From assembly GCF_000473365.1 (NCBI RefSeq), contig NZ_KI421517.1, forward strand, positions 765,363-829,362: a stretch of DNA of 64,000 nt. Reading direction: 5' to 3'. Positions 34,790 to 45,200 of the stretch are shown in pieces. The notes under the pieces were generated by a model. That model was not told the DNA's origin. It did not search any database and saw only the letters and a program-made list of their open reading frames with translations. Position numbers and translations under genes: made by a program. Within the stretch, counting starts at the first letter, position 1; every line of letters begins with the position of its first letter. This DNA comes from Adhaeribacter aquaticus DSM 16391 (lineage in GTDB: Bacteria > Bacteroidota > Bacteroidia > Cytophagales > Hymenobacteraceae).

Positions 34790-35764
34790 CTAATCTATGG
34801 TTAAAATAATTTTGCCGATATGTTCACTGCTCTCCATAAGTGCATGCGCCTGTGCCGCATCTGTCAGTGGAAATAATTTATAAATAATAGGTTTAAAATT
34901 TACGGTTTGTAGCAATGGCCAAACTTTATCTTTTATTTCATCCGCAAGGTTAGCCTTGAAGGCAGCATCACGTGGCCGTAAAGTACTTCCCGTAATGGTT
35001 AGCCGTTTCTGCATTAGTTGCAAGGCATTTATTTCAGCTTTTGCTCCTTGCATGGCATTTATAAACACTAAACGTCCGTCAGCATGTAGCAGGTTAAGGT
35101 TTTTAGCTGTATAATCGCCGCCAACCATGTCCAGTACTACATCCACTCTTTCGCCCTTTAAAGCTTCGGCAAAATCTGTGGTCTTATAATTAATGCATTT
35201 ATCGGCTCCCAGTTCCAGACAGGCTTTACATTTTGCTTCACTTCCAGCAGTAGTAAATACCATAGCGCCGAAGGCTTTTGCCAATTGAATGGCGGTAATG
35301 CCAAAGCCACTGCTTCCGCCGTGCACCAACAATCCCTCTCCTGCTTTTAATTGCCCCCGCTGGAACACATTATGCCATACTGTAAAAACGGTTTCAGGCA
35401 GTGAAGCTGCTTCCGGAAACGACCAACCTTTAGGGACAGGTAAACAATGCCGGGCATCTACTACCGCGTACTCTGCGTACCCCCCGCCTGCCAATAAAGC
35501 ACAAACGGCTTCCCCGGTTTTCCACTGGCTAACATCTGCCCCGCATTGTTCTATGGTGCCCGCTATTTCCAGTCCGGGTATATCGGCCGGAACCCCATTG
35601 GGAGCCGCATAATTACCCTTCCGCTGAAAAACATCCGGACGATTTATACCTGCTGCTTTTACTTTTACCAGCACCTGGTGCGGCAGCGGAACAGGCACAG
35701 GTCTTTCCTGCACTTGTAAAACTTCCGGTCCACCGGGCTTGGTAATAACAATAGCTCGCATCAT
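34790..35764 (-). CDS. NAD(P)H-quinone oxidoreductase of the zinc-independent MDR family
   Basis: A 324-residue quinone reductase: GGPEVLQVQERPVPVPLPHQVLVKVKAAGINRPD at the start, DIPGLEIAG, and the cofactor motif HGGSSGFGITAIQLAKAFGA. It lacks the zinc-binding cysteines of alcohol dehydrogenases and resembles the TP53I3/PIG3-like branch, which reduces quinones with NADPH. It is probably cytoplasmic. It follows the DUF3817 gene by 26 bp on the same strand. The role is likely detoxification of quinones. Confidence 0.92.
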   Translation of the reverse strand: MMRAIVITKPGGPEVLQVQERPVPVPLPHQVLVKVKAAGINRPDVFQRKGNYAAPNGVPADIPGLEIAGTIEQCGADVSQWKTGEAVCALLAGGGYAEYAVVDARHCLPVPKGWSFPEAASLPETVFTVWHNVFQRGQLKAGEGLLVHGGSSGFGITAIQLAKAFGAMVFTTAGSEAKCKACLELGADKCINYKTTDFAEALKGERVDVVLDMVGGDYTAKNLNLLHADGRLVFINAMQGAKAEINALQLMQKRLTITGSTLRPRDAAFKANLADEIKDKVWPLLQTVNFKPIIYKLFPLTDAAQAHALMESSEHIGKIILTID

Positions 35765-35790
35765 CTATAAAGGCTTTCCAGTTTTAAAGT

Positions 35791-36102
35791 TTAAAGTGTT
35801 TGCTCTTCTTTCCGGAGGCGTTTGTCTAATATAAAAGTCCCGAAAGGTAATAAGGACGCCACAAAAGCGCCGACCACCTTTAAAAAAGACCATTTCCGTA
35901 AAACCCAAACCTGCAATAAGGCCAGGCAAAATAAAACAAACAATACCCCATGTACCCAACCTACATATTTTACCGGTTCCGGTATTTGCGCCAGGTATTT
36001 AAGCGGCATGGCAATAAAAAGTAAGATCAGGTAAGAAATGCCCTCCAGAATACCAATGTGGCGAAACCGGCGCAGAGCAGGCAAAGAACTAGTATGATTC
36101 AT
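35791..36102 (-). CDS. DUF3817 family membrane protein
   Basis: A 103-residue protein with about three hydrophobic helices and the family pattern LRRFRHIGILEGISYLILLFIAMPLKYL followed by VKYVGWVHGVLFVLFCLALLQVW and GAFVASLLPFGTFILDKRLRKE. DUF3817 proteins are small inner-membrane proteins of unknown function, often N-terminal in longer proteins elsewhere. Here it is a stand-alone gene 26 bp upstream of the quinone oxidoreductase gene and likely in the same transcript. Confidence 0.9.
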   Translation of the reverse strand: MNHTSSLPALRRFRHIGILEGISYLILLFIAMPLKYLAQIPEPVKYVGWVHGVLFVLFCLALLQVWVLRKWSFLKVVGAFVASLLPFGTFILDKRLRKEEQTL

Positions 36103-36198
36103 TATGAAATTTTATGCAGTTTAAGAGTAAGCTTTCTTCTCTTAAACTGCTTTTAACTATTTATATTTTACCCGAAGGTTTATAACAAATTGAAAACC

Positions 36199-37185
36199 TT
36201 ACCAGGTATAGTGCACCAATGGCTTAATTTTAGATTCGTAAATTTCTTTTACGCCGGCTAATTGTTCTGGCGTTAAAGCTGGCACCTGTTCTGTTTGCAA
36301 ATTAGAAGTAAGCTGGCTTAGTTTAGAAGCTCCTGGTATAATACAGCTAACCGCATCAAACATTAAAATCCAACGCAAAGCTACTGGCGCTAAGTTTTCC
36401 TGACCCGGAAATAATTTTTTCAGTTCTTCCACAGCCTCTAACCCAACATTATAATCAATACCTGAGAAAGTTTCACCTTTATCAAATGCCTCGCCGTTCC
36501 GGTTAAAGTTCCGGTGATCATTTTGCGTAAAGGAGGTTTCGCGGCTGAATTTACCTGTTAGTAAACCACTGGCCAGCGGCACCCGCACAATTACACCAAT
36601 ATCCCGCCGCTTTGCTTCCTGAAAAAATAACTCCGCCGGGCGCATCCGGAACATATTAAAAATAATTTGAACGGTGGTGACATTCGGAAACTCAATAGCT
36701 TTTAAAGCTTCTTCTACTTTCTCCACGCTCACGCCCATATTCAATATTTTACCTTCTTCTTTCAGCCGGTCGAATACTTCAAATATTTCAGGACGATAAA
36801 ACACCTCAGTTGGCGGGCAATGCAACTGAATTAGATCCAGCGTTTCTAAGCCCATATTTTGTAAGCTATCTTCTACAAACTTCCGGATGGCGGCCGGTTG
36901 GTAAGCTTCATTCACGTGCGGCTGCAAACGCCGGCCACACTTGGTAGCTACAAATACCCTTTCGGACCTTGATCTTACTACGCGACCTACAGCTTTTTCA
37001 CTTTCGCCATCACCATACACGTCGGCAGTATCAATAAAATTAACGCCAGCATCTATCGCGGCATTTAATATCTCATCGGCATTTTCGTGGCTGAATGGAT
37101 CGCCCCATTTGCCGCCTACCTGCCAAGTTCCCAAACTTATTTCTGAAACTTCAAATCCTGTTTTACCAAGCTTCCTGTATTGCAT
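36199..37185 (-). CDS. Aldo/keto reductase
   Basis: The 328-residue (beta/alpha)8-barrel enzyme shows the catalytic tetrad: Asp and Tyr in FIDTADVYGDGESEKAVG, Lys in VFVATKCGRR and His in DLIQLHCPP. It reduces an aldehyde or ketone with NADPH in the cytoplasm. It is the second of two aldo/keto reductases in the window (see 61314) and lies on its own between the DUF3817 and GH20 genes. Substrate unknown. Confidence 0.94.
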   Translation of the reverse strand: MQYRKLGKTGFEVSEISLGTWQVGGKWGDPFSHENADEILNAAIDAGVNFIDTADVYGDGESEKAVGRVVRSRSERVFVATKCGRRLQPHVNEAYQPAAIRKFVEDSLQNMGLETLDLIQLHCPPTEVFYRPEIFEVFDRLKEEGKILNMGVSVEKVEEALKAIEFPNVTTVQIIFNMFRMRPAELFFQEAKRRDIGVIVRVPLASGLLTGKFSRETSFTQNDHRNFNRNGEAFDKGETFSGIDYNVGLEAVEELKKLFPGQENLAPVALRWILMFDAVSCIIPGASKLSQLTSNLQTEQVPALTPEQLAGVKEIYESKIKPLVHYTW

Positions 37186-37267
37186 ATGTTTCTGTGTTAG
37201 TTCTTAGTTTGGTTTGCAAGTTAAGGCACGTTGCTTAAATATGGCAGAAAGAATCTCTAAAAAAAGA

Positions 37268-37285
37268 AGCCCCTGCAATGGGGCT
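37268..37285 (-). terminator. Terminator of the GH20 gene
   Basis: AGCCCC (37268-37273) pairs with GGGGCT (37280-37285); the minus strand then runs into T-rich DNA (complement of AAAAAAAGA). Confidence 0.7.
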
Positions 37286-37317
37286 CCTGATCAAACTTAT
37301 TTTTATTAACTTCTTTT

Positions 37318-39369
37318 TTATTTACCCGCAGCTTTTTTAATTAAGGCTTCTATTCCGGGCAATACCACCAATTCAGTTTTACCCCGTTGTTTTTTAGCCG
37401 CCTGCATTGTAGCTATACTGCTGTTATACCACTCTTCCGACAAGTTTGCCTTGTTTGCTTTTAATGCATTTACTGCCTCTAACCCAATCTGACTTACTTT
37501 AGCTAAATCAGCCGAAAGGGTTTCTATTTCTTTTAAAGCTGGCGCTTGCCGGATAATAGCTTGCAGACCGGCATGGTTATTTTGCCATAAGTTTAGCCAA
37601 TAAGTAATTTCGTTAGTTACCTTCGGAGTAGGATTTGTTACAAACTCCTTTGCCAGGTTTCGGAAATTGCGCGCTACTTTCGCATCCGGGCGGGCTGCAT
37701 CAGCAATCAAAGTGTAAGGCGAATAAGCGTAATAAGTGGTTCCCTGTTGATGCCGGGTATATTCTTTTATGGGTTCTATCACATCCGTAAAAGTTTTAAG
37801 CGCCGTAATGTCCTGCCCGTTCGCTAACCGGCGCAGCATCATGGGGTAATTCTTCTCGTGGGTTAGCCCAACGTATTCCAACTCCAGGCTTACCCGATCT
37901 AACCGGCGGTACATATCTGCAACATCTTTAACCGATCCCGGTGACCATAAGCGCTCAGCAATAGCCGCGGTGCGTGGCCACACCCGGGAGTCAACAGTTT
38001 CGGGCGTTACCAGCTCCGACCACATGGTAGCTTCGCCGCCCAAAATAAGTTTTTGCTGCTCCGGCGTTAGTTGTTTTTGATTTTCTTCCGGCAATGGATC
38101 ATTTAAATAATGTTGTTCCGTGTTCTGGACCAGATCTATGTAATACCCATTGGAAAGCATAGCCTGGTAACCTTTAGAAACGGCTTCGTATAAATACTTT
38201 TTGCCCCGCCACGACTGAATAACAATACTTTTGGTAATACCAGGCTGTAATATTTCGTCCCAGCCCACCATTTTCTTGCCGTATTTGGTCAATATTTTCA
38301 GGATACGTTCATTAAACATGGCATGTAATTCTTCCTGATTTTTAATATTATTGGTTTTCATGTAAGCCTGAATCTGGGCATTAGCCTTCCACTGTTTTCC
38401 ATTATTTTCGTCGCCACCAATATGAAAATAAGCATCTGGGAACAAGGCTGTCATTTCTTTCAAGAAAGCATCTAGAAACTTATAGGTTGTTTCTTTAGTC
38501 GGATCCATAACCGGATCCATAATACCCCAGCGGCGCTCAATGGTATAGGGTCCGGGAGCACTGGCTAACTCCGGATGCCCCACAAACCAGGCGGTAGCAT
38601 GGCCCGGCATATCAAATTCCGGCACCACTCTTATGCCCCGGTCATCGGCATATTTAATAATAGCTTTAATTTCTTCCTGCGTAAAATAATTGCCGTTAGA
38701 ACCTAACTGATGCAGTTTAGGAAAAACTTTACTTTCTATCGGAAATCCCTGGTCTTCGGAAAGGTGCAAGTGCAACACATTCATTTTCACAGCAGCCATG
38801 CCATCCAGATTGCGCTTGATTACCTCCATAGGCATAAAGTGGCGGCCTACATCCATTAGCAATCCCCGCCACGGGAACCGGGGTTTATCTGTAATATGAA
38901 TAGCGGGCATATAATAGCCGGTTTCATCTGCTTCTACTAATTGTAGTAAAGTTTCTAATCCGTGCAAGGCTCCCAAATCTGTTTCGGCAGTAAGATTTAC
39001 TTTCTGAGGAGAAACCGTTAGGGTGTAGCTTTCATCCTCATGCAACATGACCTTACCCGGCCGTTTTACATTTATTACAAGGGGAGCATTGGCATCGTTA
39101 TCAGCACTAGTTATTTGATTTTGGGTTAAGAAGGAACCAGTTTTATCATCCAAACGACGCAGAAACCGAGTAGCCCCTTTAAAAAGCCGCTGATGTGGTT
39201 GTCCAGTGACGGCCAGTTTAAAACTATCAGCAATTCTAAACTTACCGTCCTGCATCGTAAGCTGACCAGGAACAGGCATTAGATTCAGGGTAGGACCAGT
39301 GGTAGTTGACTGGGCACAACCGGTAAACAGGTATAAAGAAAATAAAATAAGTAACAAGAACTTTCTCAT
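37318..39369 (-). CDS. Beta-N-acetylhexosaminidase, glycoside hydrolase family 20, lipoprotein
   Basis: The protein (683 residues from the ATG at 39369) has a lipobox FTGC (Cys18), an N-terminal GH20b-type domain and the catalytic barrel, with HIGGDENNGKQW bearing the paired Asp320-Glu321 for substrate-assisted cleavage. PRFPWRGLLMDVGRHFMP and VVPEFDMPGHATAWF are also diagnostic. It releases terminal GlcNAc or GalNAc from chitin-like or glycan chains and is anchored outside the cytoplasm. An upstream in-frame ATG at 39393 adds eight non-signal residues, so the 39369 start fits better. Confidence 0.93.
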   Translation of the reverse strand: MRKFLLLILFSLYLFTGCAQSTTTGPTLNLMPVPGQLTMQDGKFRIADSFKLAVTGQPHQRLFKGATRFLRRLDDKTGSFLTQNQITSADNDANAPLVINVKRPGKVMLHEDESYTLTVSPQKVNLTAETDLGALHGLETLLQLVEADETGYYMPAIHITDKPRFPWRGLLMDVGRHFMPMEVIKRNLDGMAAVKMNVLHLHLSEDQGFPIESKVFPKLHQLGSNGNYFTQEEIKAIIKYADDRGIRVVPEFDMPGHATAWFVGHPELASAPGPYTIERRWGIMDPVMDPTKETTYKFLDAFLKEMTALFPDAYFHIGGDENNGKQWKANAQIQAYMKTNNIKNQEELHAMFNERILKILTKYGKKMVGWDEILQPGITKSIVIQSWRGKKYLYEAVSKGYQAMLSNGYYIDLVQNTEQHYLNDPLPEENQKQLTPEQQKLILGGEATMWSELVTPETVDSRVWPRTAAIAERLWSPGSVKDVADMYRRLDRVSLELEYVGLTHEKNYPMMLRRLANGQDITALKTFTDVIEPIKEYTRHQQGTTYYAYSPYTLIADAARPDAKVARNFRNLAKEFVTNPTPKVTNEITYWLNLWQNNHAGLQAIIRQAPALKEIETLSADLAKVSQIGLEAVNALKANKANLSEEWYNSSIATMQAAKKQRGKTELVVLPGIEALIKKAAGK

Positions 39370-39428
39370 CTGGTCTGGGTCAATATTGTTCAATTTCTAA
39401 ATATACCATCCTCCTACATAAAACAAAA

Positions 39429-39457
39429 TCCCTGACCAGTTTTTAACCAATCAGGGA
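39429..39457 (-). terminator. Terminator of the haloperoxidase-like gene
   Basis: TCCCTGA (39429-39435) pairs with TCAGGGA (39451-39457), followed on the minus strand by TTTTGTTTT. Confidence 0.7.
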
Positions 39458-39495
39458 CCAAACAAAAACAACTTAATATTATGAGATAATTCTTT

Positions 39496-40845
39496 CTACA
39501 ACTTTGCGGTTAAGCTAGTTTTACGGGTTTTAAGTTTTGTCGCAATTAAGCTTCCTACATCTTTTCCTTGTTTGGCGCCTAATTCATTAGCTGGCCGGAA
39601 GTGAATCCCCCCGTACATCCGACTTATACCGGCCTCATCCGAAGCCTCGTAAAAAGATTTAAACTTACGCACCGGCAATCCTAAAACAAGCTGGGTAGAA
39701 TCAGCAAAGGCATAGTTCTCGCCAAACAAATGCGTAAGCGCAGTTGCGGCCGCCGCCGAAATGACACTGTGGCCACTCGGAAACTCCGGAAATGGAGGCG
39801 TCTGAATAAGCGGATTCCAATCTTTATCAATATATTCTTTAATATATGTATCGGGCCGTATATGCACATGCTTGTACTTGGCATCCCAGCAACTAATAAA
39901 TCCATCGGCCAGTGAAGTAGTAACATACACGTACGTTTCAGCCGCCTGCATTATATTAAGTTTCTTATTCTTAATTACACCCGAAGCTATTGACACCCAA
40001 TGTCCACCCGGAGTTAGTTTTTGCTTAAAGTAAGTAGCATGTCCAACCGTTTCCGAAACATTGGGATTATCATCCCAGTAACGGGCAATCAGTTGTTTTT
40101 CATCATCGGAGTTTTTACCTAATAAATAAACTTCTTTGGCTTCTTTGTAAAATTTAGAATTAGCTAAAGTATCAAAAACGGTTGGCAACATGGGCTTGCA
40201 TTGAGCTGCAGAATCTAATACAAACGGACGCATCTTGTTCCAATGTGGTTCTACAGCAGGCATATAATCGGGCGGAGTTGGCTGCCAGGTATTTGTTTTA
40301 TTGGAGAGCACATGCCGGGTTAGCGCTCTTGTTTCCAAATAATTATCTTTAGCAGCCCAGGCTATTACGTGCTCCCCTACTTGCTGGCCGTACGCCAGGG
40401 AGTTTTCCAAAACTTCTTCTTTTATACCAATCTTTTTAATCTGGTCTAAATATTCTTTTTCAAAGCGTTCGGTATTTTCAGGTACTAAGGTTAGCTTCTT
40501 AGTTACCGTAGCAAAAGCTTTTATACTAGCCAGCGGGAAGTAATACTCTTTAGTAGTATCGGGTTTAGGTACTTGTGGCAAACCATTCAACTGTCCGGCC
40601 AAGCTTTGGTATTCCGGGTAACCAGGCACCAACGCTTCATAGGCAGCAATGTTGGTATAGGCATAAATCCGACTGGCTACCGGCGGGGAAAAAATGTCCC
40701 GCACAATTATTTTACTTAAATTATTATTCCATTGCTCTAACTGCATGTTAGAGAACGCATCTAATTTAGCTACATCTTGTTTTTCCTGGCAAGAACTTAT
40801 AAACAAGGTAAAAAGGCAAAAGAAAACTAAAAAGGGTGACCTCAT
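39496..40845 (-). CDS. Vanadium-dependent haloperoxidase-like / PAP2-type lipoprotein
   Basis: A 449-residue lipoprotein (lipobox ISSC, Cys19) with the PAP2/vanadium-haloperoxidase core: KYKHVHIRP fits K-X6-RP, FPEFPSGHSVIS fits PSGH, and SRMYGGIHFRPAN fits S-R-X5-H-X3-D except that the final Asp is Ala here. The family either oxidises halides with vanadate or removes phosphate. The missing Asp, which normally tunes the catalytic His, leaves the activity uncertain. The gene is on its own, upstream of GH20 on the same strand with 100 bp and a terminator between. Confidence 0.88.
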   Translation of the reverse strand: MRSPFLVFFCLFTLFISSCQEKQDVAKLDAFSNMQLEQWNNNLSKIIVRDIFSPPVASRIYAYTNIAAYEALVPGYPEYQSLAGQLNGLPQVPKPDTTKEYYFPLASIKAFATVTKKLTLVPENTERFEKEYLDQIKKIGIKEEVLENSLAYGQQVGEHVIAWAAKDNYLETRALTRHVLSNKTNTWQPTPPDYMPAVEPHWNKMRPFVLDSAAQCKPMLPTVFDTLANSKFYKEAKEVYLLGKNSDDEKQLIARYWDDNPNVSETVGHATYFKQKLTPGGHWVSIASGVIKNKKLNIMQAAETYVYVTTSLADGFISCWDAKYKHVHIRPDTYIKEYIDKDWNPLIQTPPFPEFPSGHSVISAAAATALTHLFGENYAFADSTQLVLGLPVRKFKSFYEASDEAGISRMYGGIHFRPANELGAKQGKDVGSLIATKLKTRKTSLTAKL

Positions 40846-41184
40846 AAAAATGGCAATATTTTTATAAAGTAAAAATACTTAAAATTTAGTTCCCTTTCCA
40901 ACCCCATATGTTGCTTCTTATGCCAATGCCTTCAACTATTATCTGAATATTTCTTTCTGCTACACGAAATAATTATTAGCTTGGCCAATTGCCAGAATCA
41001 TTTAATTACGCGGTCATCCGCTAAAATTGTTGAGTTTTTACAAAGAATTAAAATAATATACCAACATTTTATAAGAATTTATTAGTTCTTATTTATATTT
41101 GGGCTATATGCGGTCTGTTATCCTTACCAAAACTTTATGGTGGGCTAACGGTTGGTAATTCAGGAAGGGAATAAATAGAATTTT
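40846..41184. other. Intergenic region containing the LytTR gene promoter
   Basis: About 340 bp, AT-rich, divergent between the haloperoxidase-like gene and the response regulator. TATATTTG at 41094-41101 matches TAnnTTTG but has no clear -33 partner; an AGGAAGGGA ribosome-site-like run lies at 41162-41170. Otherwise nothing is recognisable. Confidence 0.4.
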
Positions 41185-41898
41185 ATGTCGGTTTCAGCAA
41201 ACGAAGGTGTAAGTTTTAAAACTGTTATAGTTGATGATGATCCTTTTTCTGCGAAGGTATTAGAAAAATTTGTTCAGAATATTGAGTTTCTAGAGCTGAA
41301 AAATGTTTGTCATAGTAGCCTGGAGGCTTCTAAGCTGCTGCGCTCAGAGCCAGTAGATTTATTAATTCTGGACGTTGAAATGCCCGAAATGTCGGGCTTG
41401 GATTTGATCTCTACTTTAAACCGTGAAGCAATGGTTATTATGGTAAGTGCCAGCCGGGACTATGCTGTAGAAGCCTTTGAACAAAACGTGGTTGATTATT
41501 TAGTAAAGCCTGTTACTTATCCTCGTTTTCTTATTGCTGCCAATAAAGCTTTAGAAAAAGTAAAATCGCAACAAACCCAAGCTTCCTCAGAATTTACTTT
41601 TGTCAAGGTAGAGCAAAAGTTAGTTAAAATTATTTTTACTGAAGTCCTTTATATTGAAGCTCTTGGTGATTATGTACACATTATTTCTAACAATAAGAAA
41701 ACCATCGTGTACTCTACTATGAAATCCATCGAGAACAAATTTCCGGGCAATAAATTTATCCGGGTTCACCGATCTTTTATAGTAAACATTGATAAGATTG
41801 GTGCTATTGAAGATAATAACATCCTGATTGGAGATAAGTATATTCCAATTGGCGCTACTTATTTAAAAGGAGTTATACAGGTTTTAAACCGGTTCTAA
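41185..41898 (+). CDS. LytTR-family response regulator
   Basis: A 237-residue regulator with a receiver domain (VDDDP at 16-20; phosphoacceptor Asp63 in LLILDVEMPEMSG; Lys in LVKPVTYP) and a C-terminal LytTR DNA-binding domain (FTEVLYIEALGDYVHIIS, KSIENKFPGNKFIRVHRSFIVNIDKI). The receiver is normally phosphorylated by a histidine kinase; none is encoded beside it, so it is an orphan in this window. It stands alone, with an A+T-rich upstream region. Targets are unknown. Confidence 0.93.
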   Translation: MSVSANEGVSFKTVIVDDDPFSAKVLEKFVQNIEFLELKNVCHSSLEASKLLRSEPVDLLILDVEMPEMSGLDLISTLNREAMVIMVSASRDYAVEAFEQNVVDYLVKPVTYPRFLIAANKALEKVKSQQTQASSEFTFVKVEQKLVKIIFTEVLYIEALGDYVHIISNNKKTIVYSTMKSIENKFPGNKFIRVHRSFIVNIDKIGAIEDNNILIGDKYIPIGATYLKGVIQVLNRF

Positions 41899-42270
41899 CA
41901 CCTTCCGCTACCTAAAATTGATTTTGTCTTTCTTTTTTATATCCCTAAATTCTTTTTTAAAGGATTTTATGGGCGTGTAGCGTTTGCAAATCGTAGCAAA
42001 ATAGCTGACAAACTTTTTAAGGTGCTAGTTTTAGTTAGCCCCTCCCCCGCCATTTTATAGAGCAATAGCCCTAAGTGTTGGTCCATTTTGCTATCTTTCC
42101 TAAGTAGCTTTTTAGATTTAGCACTAATAAATAAAACCATTATTTCCTTTCTACTTCCTTTCCGGGTTATTTCACATAACATCTTCTGGCTTTCAGATAA
42201 TTATCAGCAACTATTTTAAAAATTTAGTAAATTCGCTATTGCATCGAGTTTGCTTCTTGAATTTTTTGTA
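41899..42270. other. Intergenic region upstream of the first FG-GAP gene
   Basis: About 370 bp. A 71-codon minus-strand open frame (41967-42182) has no recognisable content. No repeat or RNA is evident. Confidence 0.5.
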
Positions 42271-45200
42271 ATGAAAATCAAATATCTATTCTTCTTTTCT
42301 CCCCTTCTTTTTTTATTTACCCAGTGTAATTTAATAAAACAGAAAGAGCCTCTTTTTACATTGCTTAGCCCGGGCGATACCGGTGTAAAATTTAACAACA
42401 CTATTACTGAAACCGATACTTTTAATGTCCTGACCTTCGGGTACATTTATAATGGTGGCGGTGTAGCAGTAGGCGATGTAAATAATGATGGATTACAAGA
42501 CCTTTACTTTTCAGGTAATATGGTTTCCAGCAAACTATACCTTAATAAAGGCAACTTTAAATTTGAAGATATTACACTTTCTTCGGGTACCGGAACAAAA
42601 ACCTGGATTAACGGTGTAACCATGGCCGATGTAAACCAAGACGGTCTTTTAGATATTTATGCCAGCACTGTAAATCCTATTGCGGGTCAGCCGCAAACAC
42701 CTAATCTGCTTTTTATTAACCAGGGACTAAATAAAGAAGGCAAACCTACCTTTAAGGAAGAAGCGAAAAGCTATGGTTTAACCGATGCCGGTTCCAGCAC
42801 CCAGGCAACTTTTTTTGATTTCGATCAGGACGGCGACCTCGACATGTACTTGTTACGCAATGCGCCAGATGGCACCATGAATCCCAATATTTACCGCCCT
42901 AAAGTAGCCAATGGTCAATCGCCAAGTAACGACCGGCTTTACCGGAACAACGGGGACAATACGTTTACCAATATTTCAAAAGAAGCCGGCATTCAGATGG
43001 AAGGACGGGGCTTAGGAATGGCCATTAGTGATATTAACCAGGATGGTTGGCCAGATATATATGCGGCAAATGATTTTTTAACGAACGACCTGCTTTGGAT
43101 AAATAATAAGAACGGGACTTTTACTAACCAGGCTGCCCAGTACCTGAAGCATTCCAGCTACAATGGCATGGGCACCGACATTGCCGATTATAATAATGAC
43201 GGCTTACCAGACATTATTGAAATGGACATGCTGCCGGAAGATAATAAACGGCAGAAAACTACCATGGACGGGCCAAATTATGACCGTTTTCAATTAAACA
43301 AGCGTCTTGGTTACGAAAATCAATATGTGCGCAATACTTTACAGTTAAACAATGGCAACGGTACGTTCAGCGAGATAGGTCAGCTGGCCGGCGTATATGC
43401 TACCGACTGGAGTTGGAGTCCGCTCTTTGCTGATTATGACAATGATGGTTTGCGCGACTTGTTTATTACCAATGGTTACCTAAAGGACATGACTGATCTG
43501 GATTATATGCATTATCGCTCCGAAGAATCCATGTTTGGGTCAGCCGAAGCCATAGAAGCCAAACTGAAAACTGAATTTAACAAATTAAAAAGTGTTGTTA
43601 TCCCGAACTATATTTATCAGAACCGGGGCGACCTGACGTTTGCCGACAAGACGAAGGATTGGGGACTGGAGGAGCCATCCAATTCCAATGGAGCCGCTTA
43701 TGCAGACTTAGACAATGACGGTGATCTGGACCTGGTGGTCAACAACCTCAACAGCGAAGCCTTCATCTACCAGAACAACGCCCAGCAGCTAAACCAGAAC
43801 CACTACCTGAACCTGCGTCTGCAGGGAGCAGCTCCCAACCGGGAAGGTATCGGTGCCACTATCCGGATCAAATACAAAGGCCAACAGCAGTTCTATGAAC
43901 ACTACCCTACCCGCGGCTACCAATCCTCGGTAGACCCGACAGTACACTTTGGTTTAGGTAAAACAGCTGTTGTTGATTCTTTAGAAGTTATCTGGCCGGG
44001 TGGCAGGTACCAGCTACTTCGCAACGTTAAGCCCAACCAGATCCTGGTTTTAGATATCCGCCAGGCTACGGGCACCAAACCTGCCCCTAAACCAGCACCA
44101 GCACCTTTGTTCACAGAAGCATCTTCTTCTTTTGGCATTGCTTACAAACACGAAGAAGATGATTTTATTGACTTCAAGAACCAGCCCTTAATGCCCCACA
44201 AGCTCTCGCAGGGAGGACCCGGTTTAGCCGTAGGTGATGTCAACGGAGATGGCCTGGATGACTTTTTTGTGGGCGGCAGCGCCCGCCGCAGCGGCACCAT
44301 CTTTTACCAGAACCACCAGGGCAAGTTTACTTCCCGGCCTTTAACTTCAGTGCCCAACACCGAAGATGACATGGGTGCTTTGTTTTTTGATGCCGATAAC
44401 GATAAAGACTTAGACTTGTATGTAGCCACTGGTGGCAATGAATACCTGAACATGCCCCAGAACTATCTGCATCGCTTATACAAGAATGATGGCAAAGGCA
44501 ACTTTACCTTAGATGAAAATGCTTTGCCACGCATTACCAGCAGCGGCTCTTGTGTAACGGCCGCTGATTATGATCAGGACGGGGATCTGGATTTGTTTGT
44601 AGGTGGCCGCAATAATCCGCGGCAGTACCCGATGCCGGGGCAGAGCTGTTTGCTCAGAAACAATGGCGGCACCTTTACCAACCAGACCGCCAGCTTGTGT
44701 AAAGAGCTGGAGACGATTGGTATGGTGACGACCGCTTTGTGGACAGACTTTGACCAGGACGGGCAGGTAGACTTACTGGTAGCCGGCGAGTGGATGCCGC
44801 TGACTTTCTTTAAGAACAACAAAGGCAAATTTACCAATGTAACCGCCAGTACAGGTTTAACCCATACCGAAGGCTGGTGGAACAGTTTACTGGCCGCAGA
44901 CTTTGATAATGATGGAGACATGGATTATGTAGGTGGTAACTTAGGGCTGAACTCCCGCTATAAAGCTTCGCCGGAGCAGCCGGTAACCATTGTGGCCAAA
45001 GACTTTGACAAGAGCGGTAACGTGGATCCGGTAATGGGCTATTATATCCAGGGGCAGAATTACCCGGCACCCGCCCGGGATGCGCTTACCGATCAGATGG
45101 TGATGATGCGCAAGCGTTTCCCCCGGTATGCGGATTATGCCGAGACTACTTTTGAAAAGCTGTTTACAAAAGAAGAACTGGAAGGCGCTTATACGGCCAG

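Noticed and set aside
41967-42182. 71-codon minus-strand open frame
   Set aside because: No similarity pattern and probably random in an AT-rich gap.
43917-45070. Antisense open frames within the FG-GAP genes, repeated identically at 47957-49110
   Set aside because: They are shadows of the coding frame; their exact recurrence is only due to the inverted repeat and does not show that they are genes.
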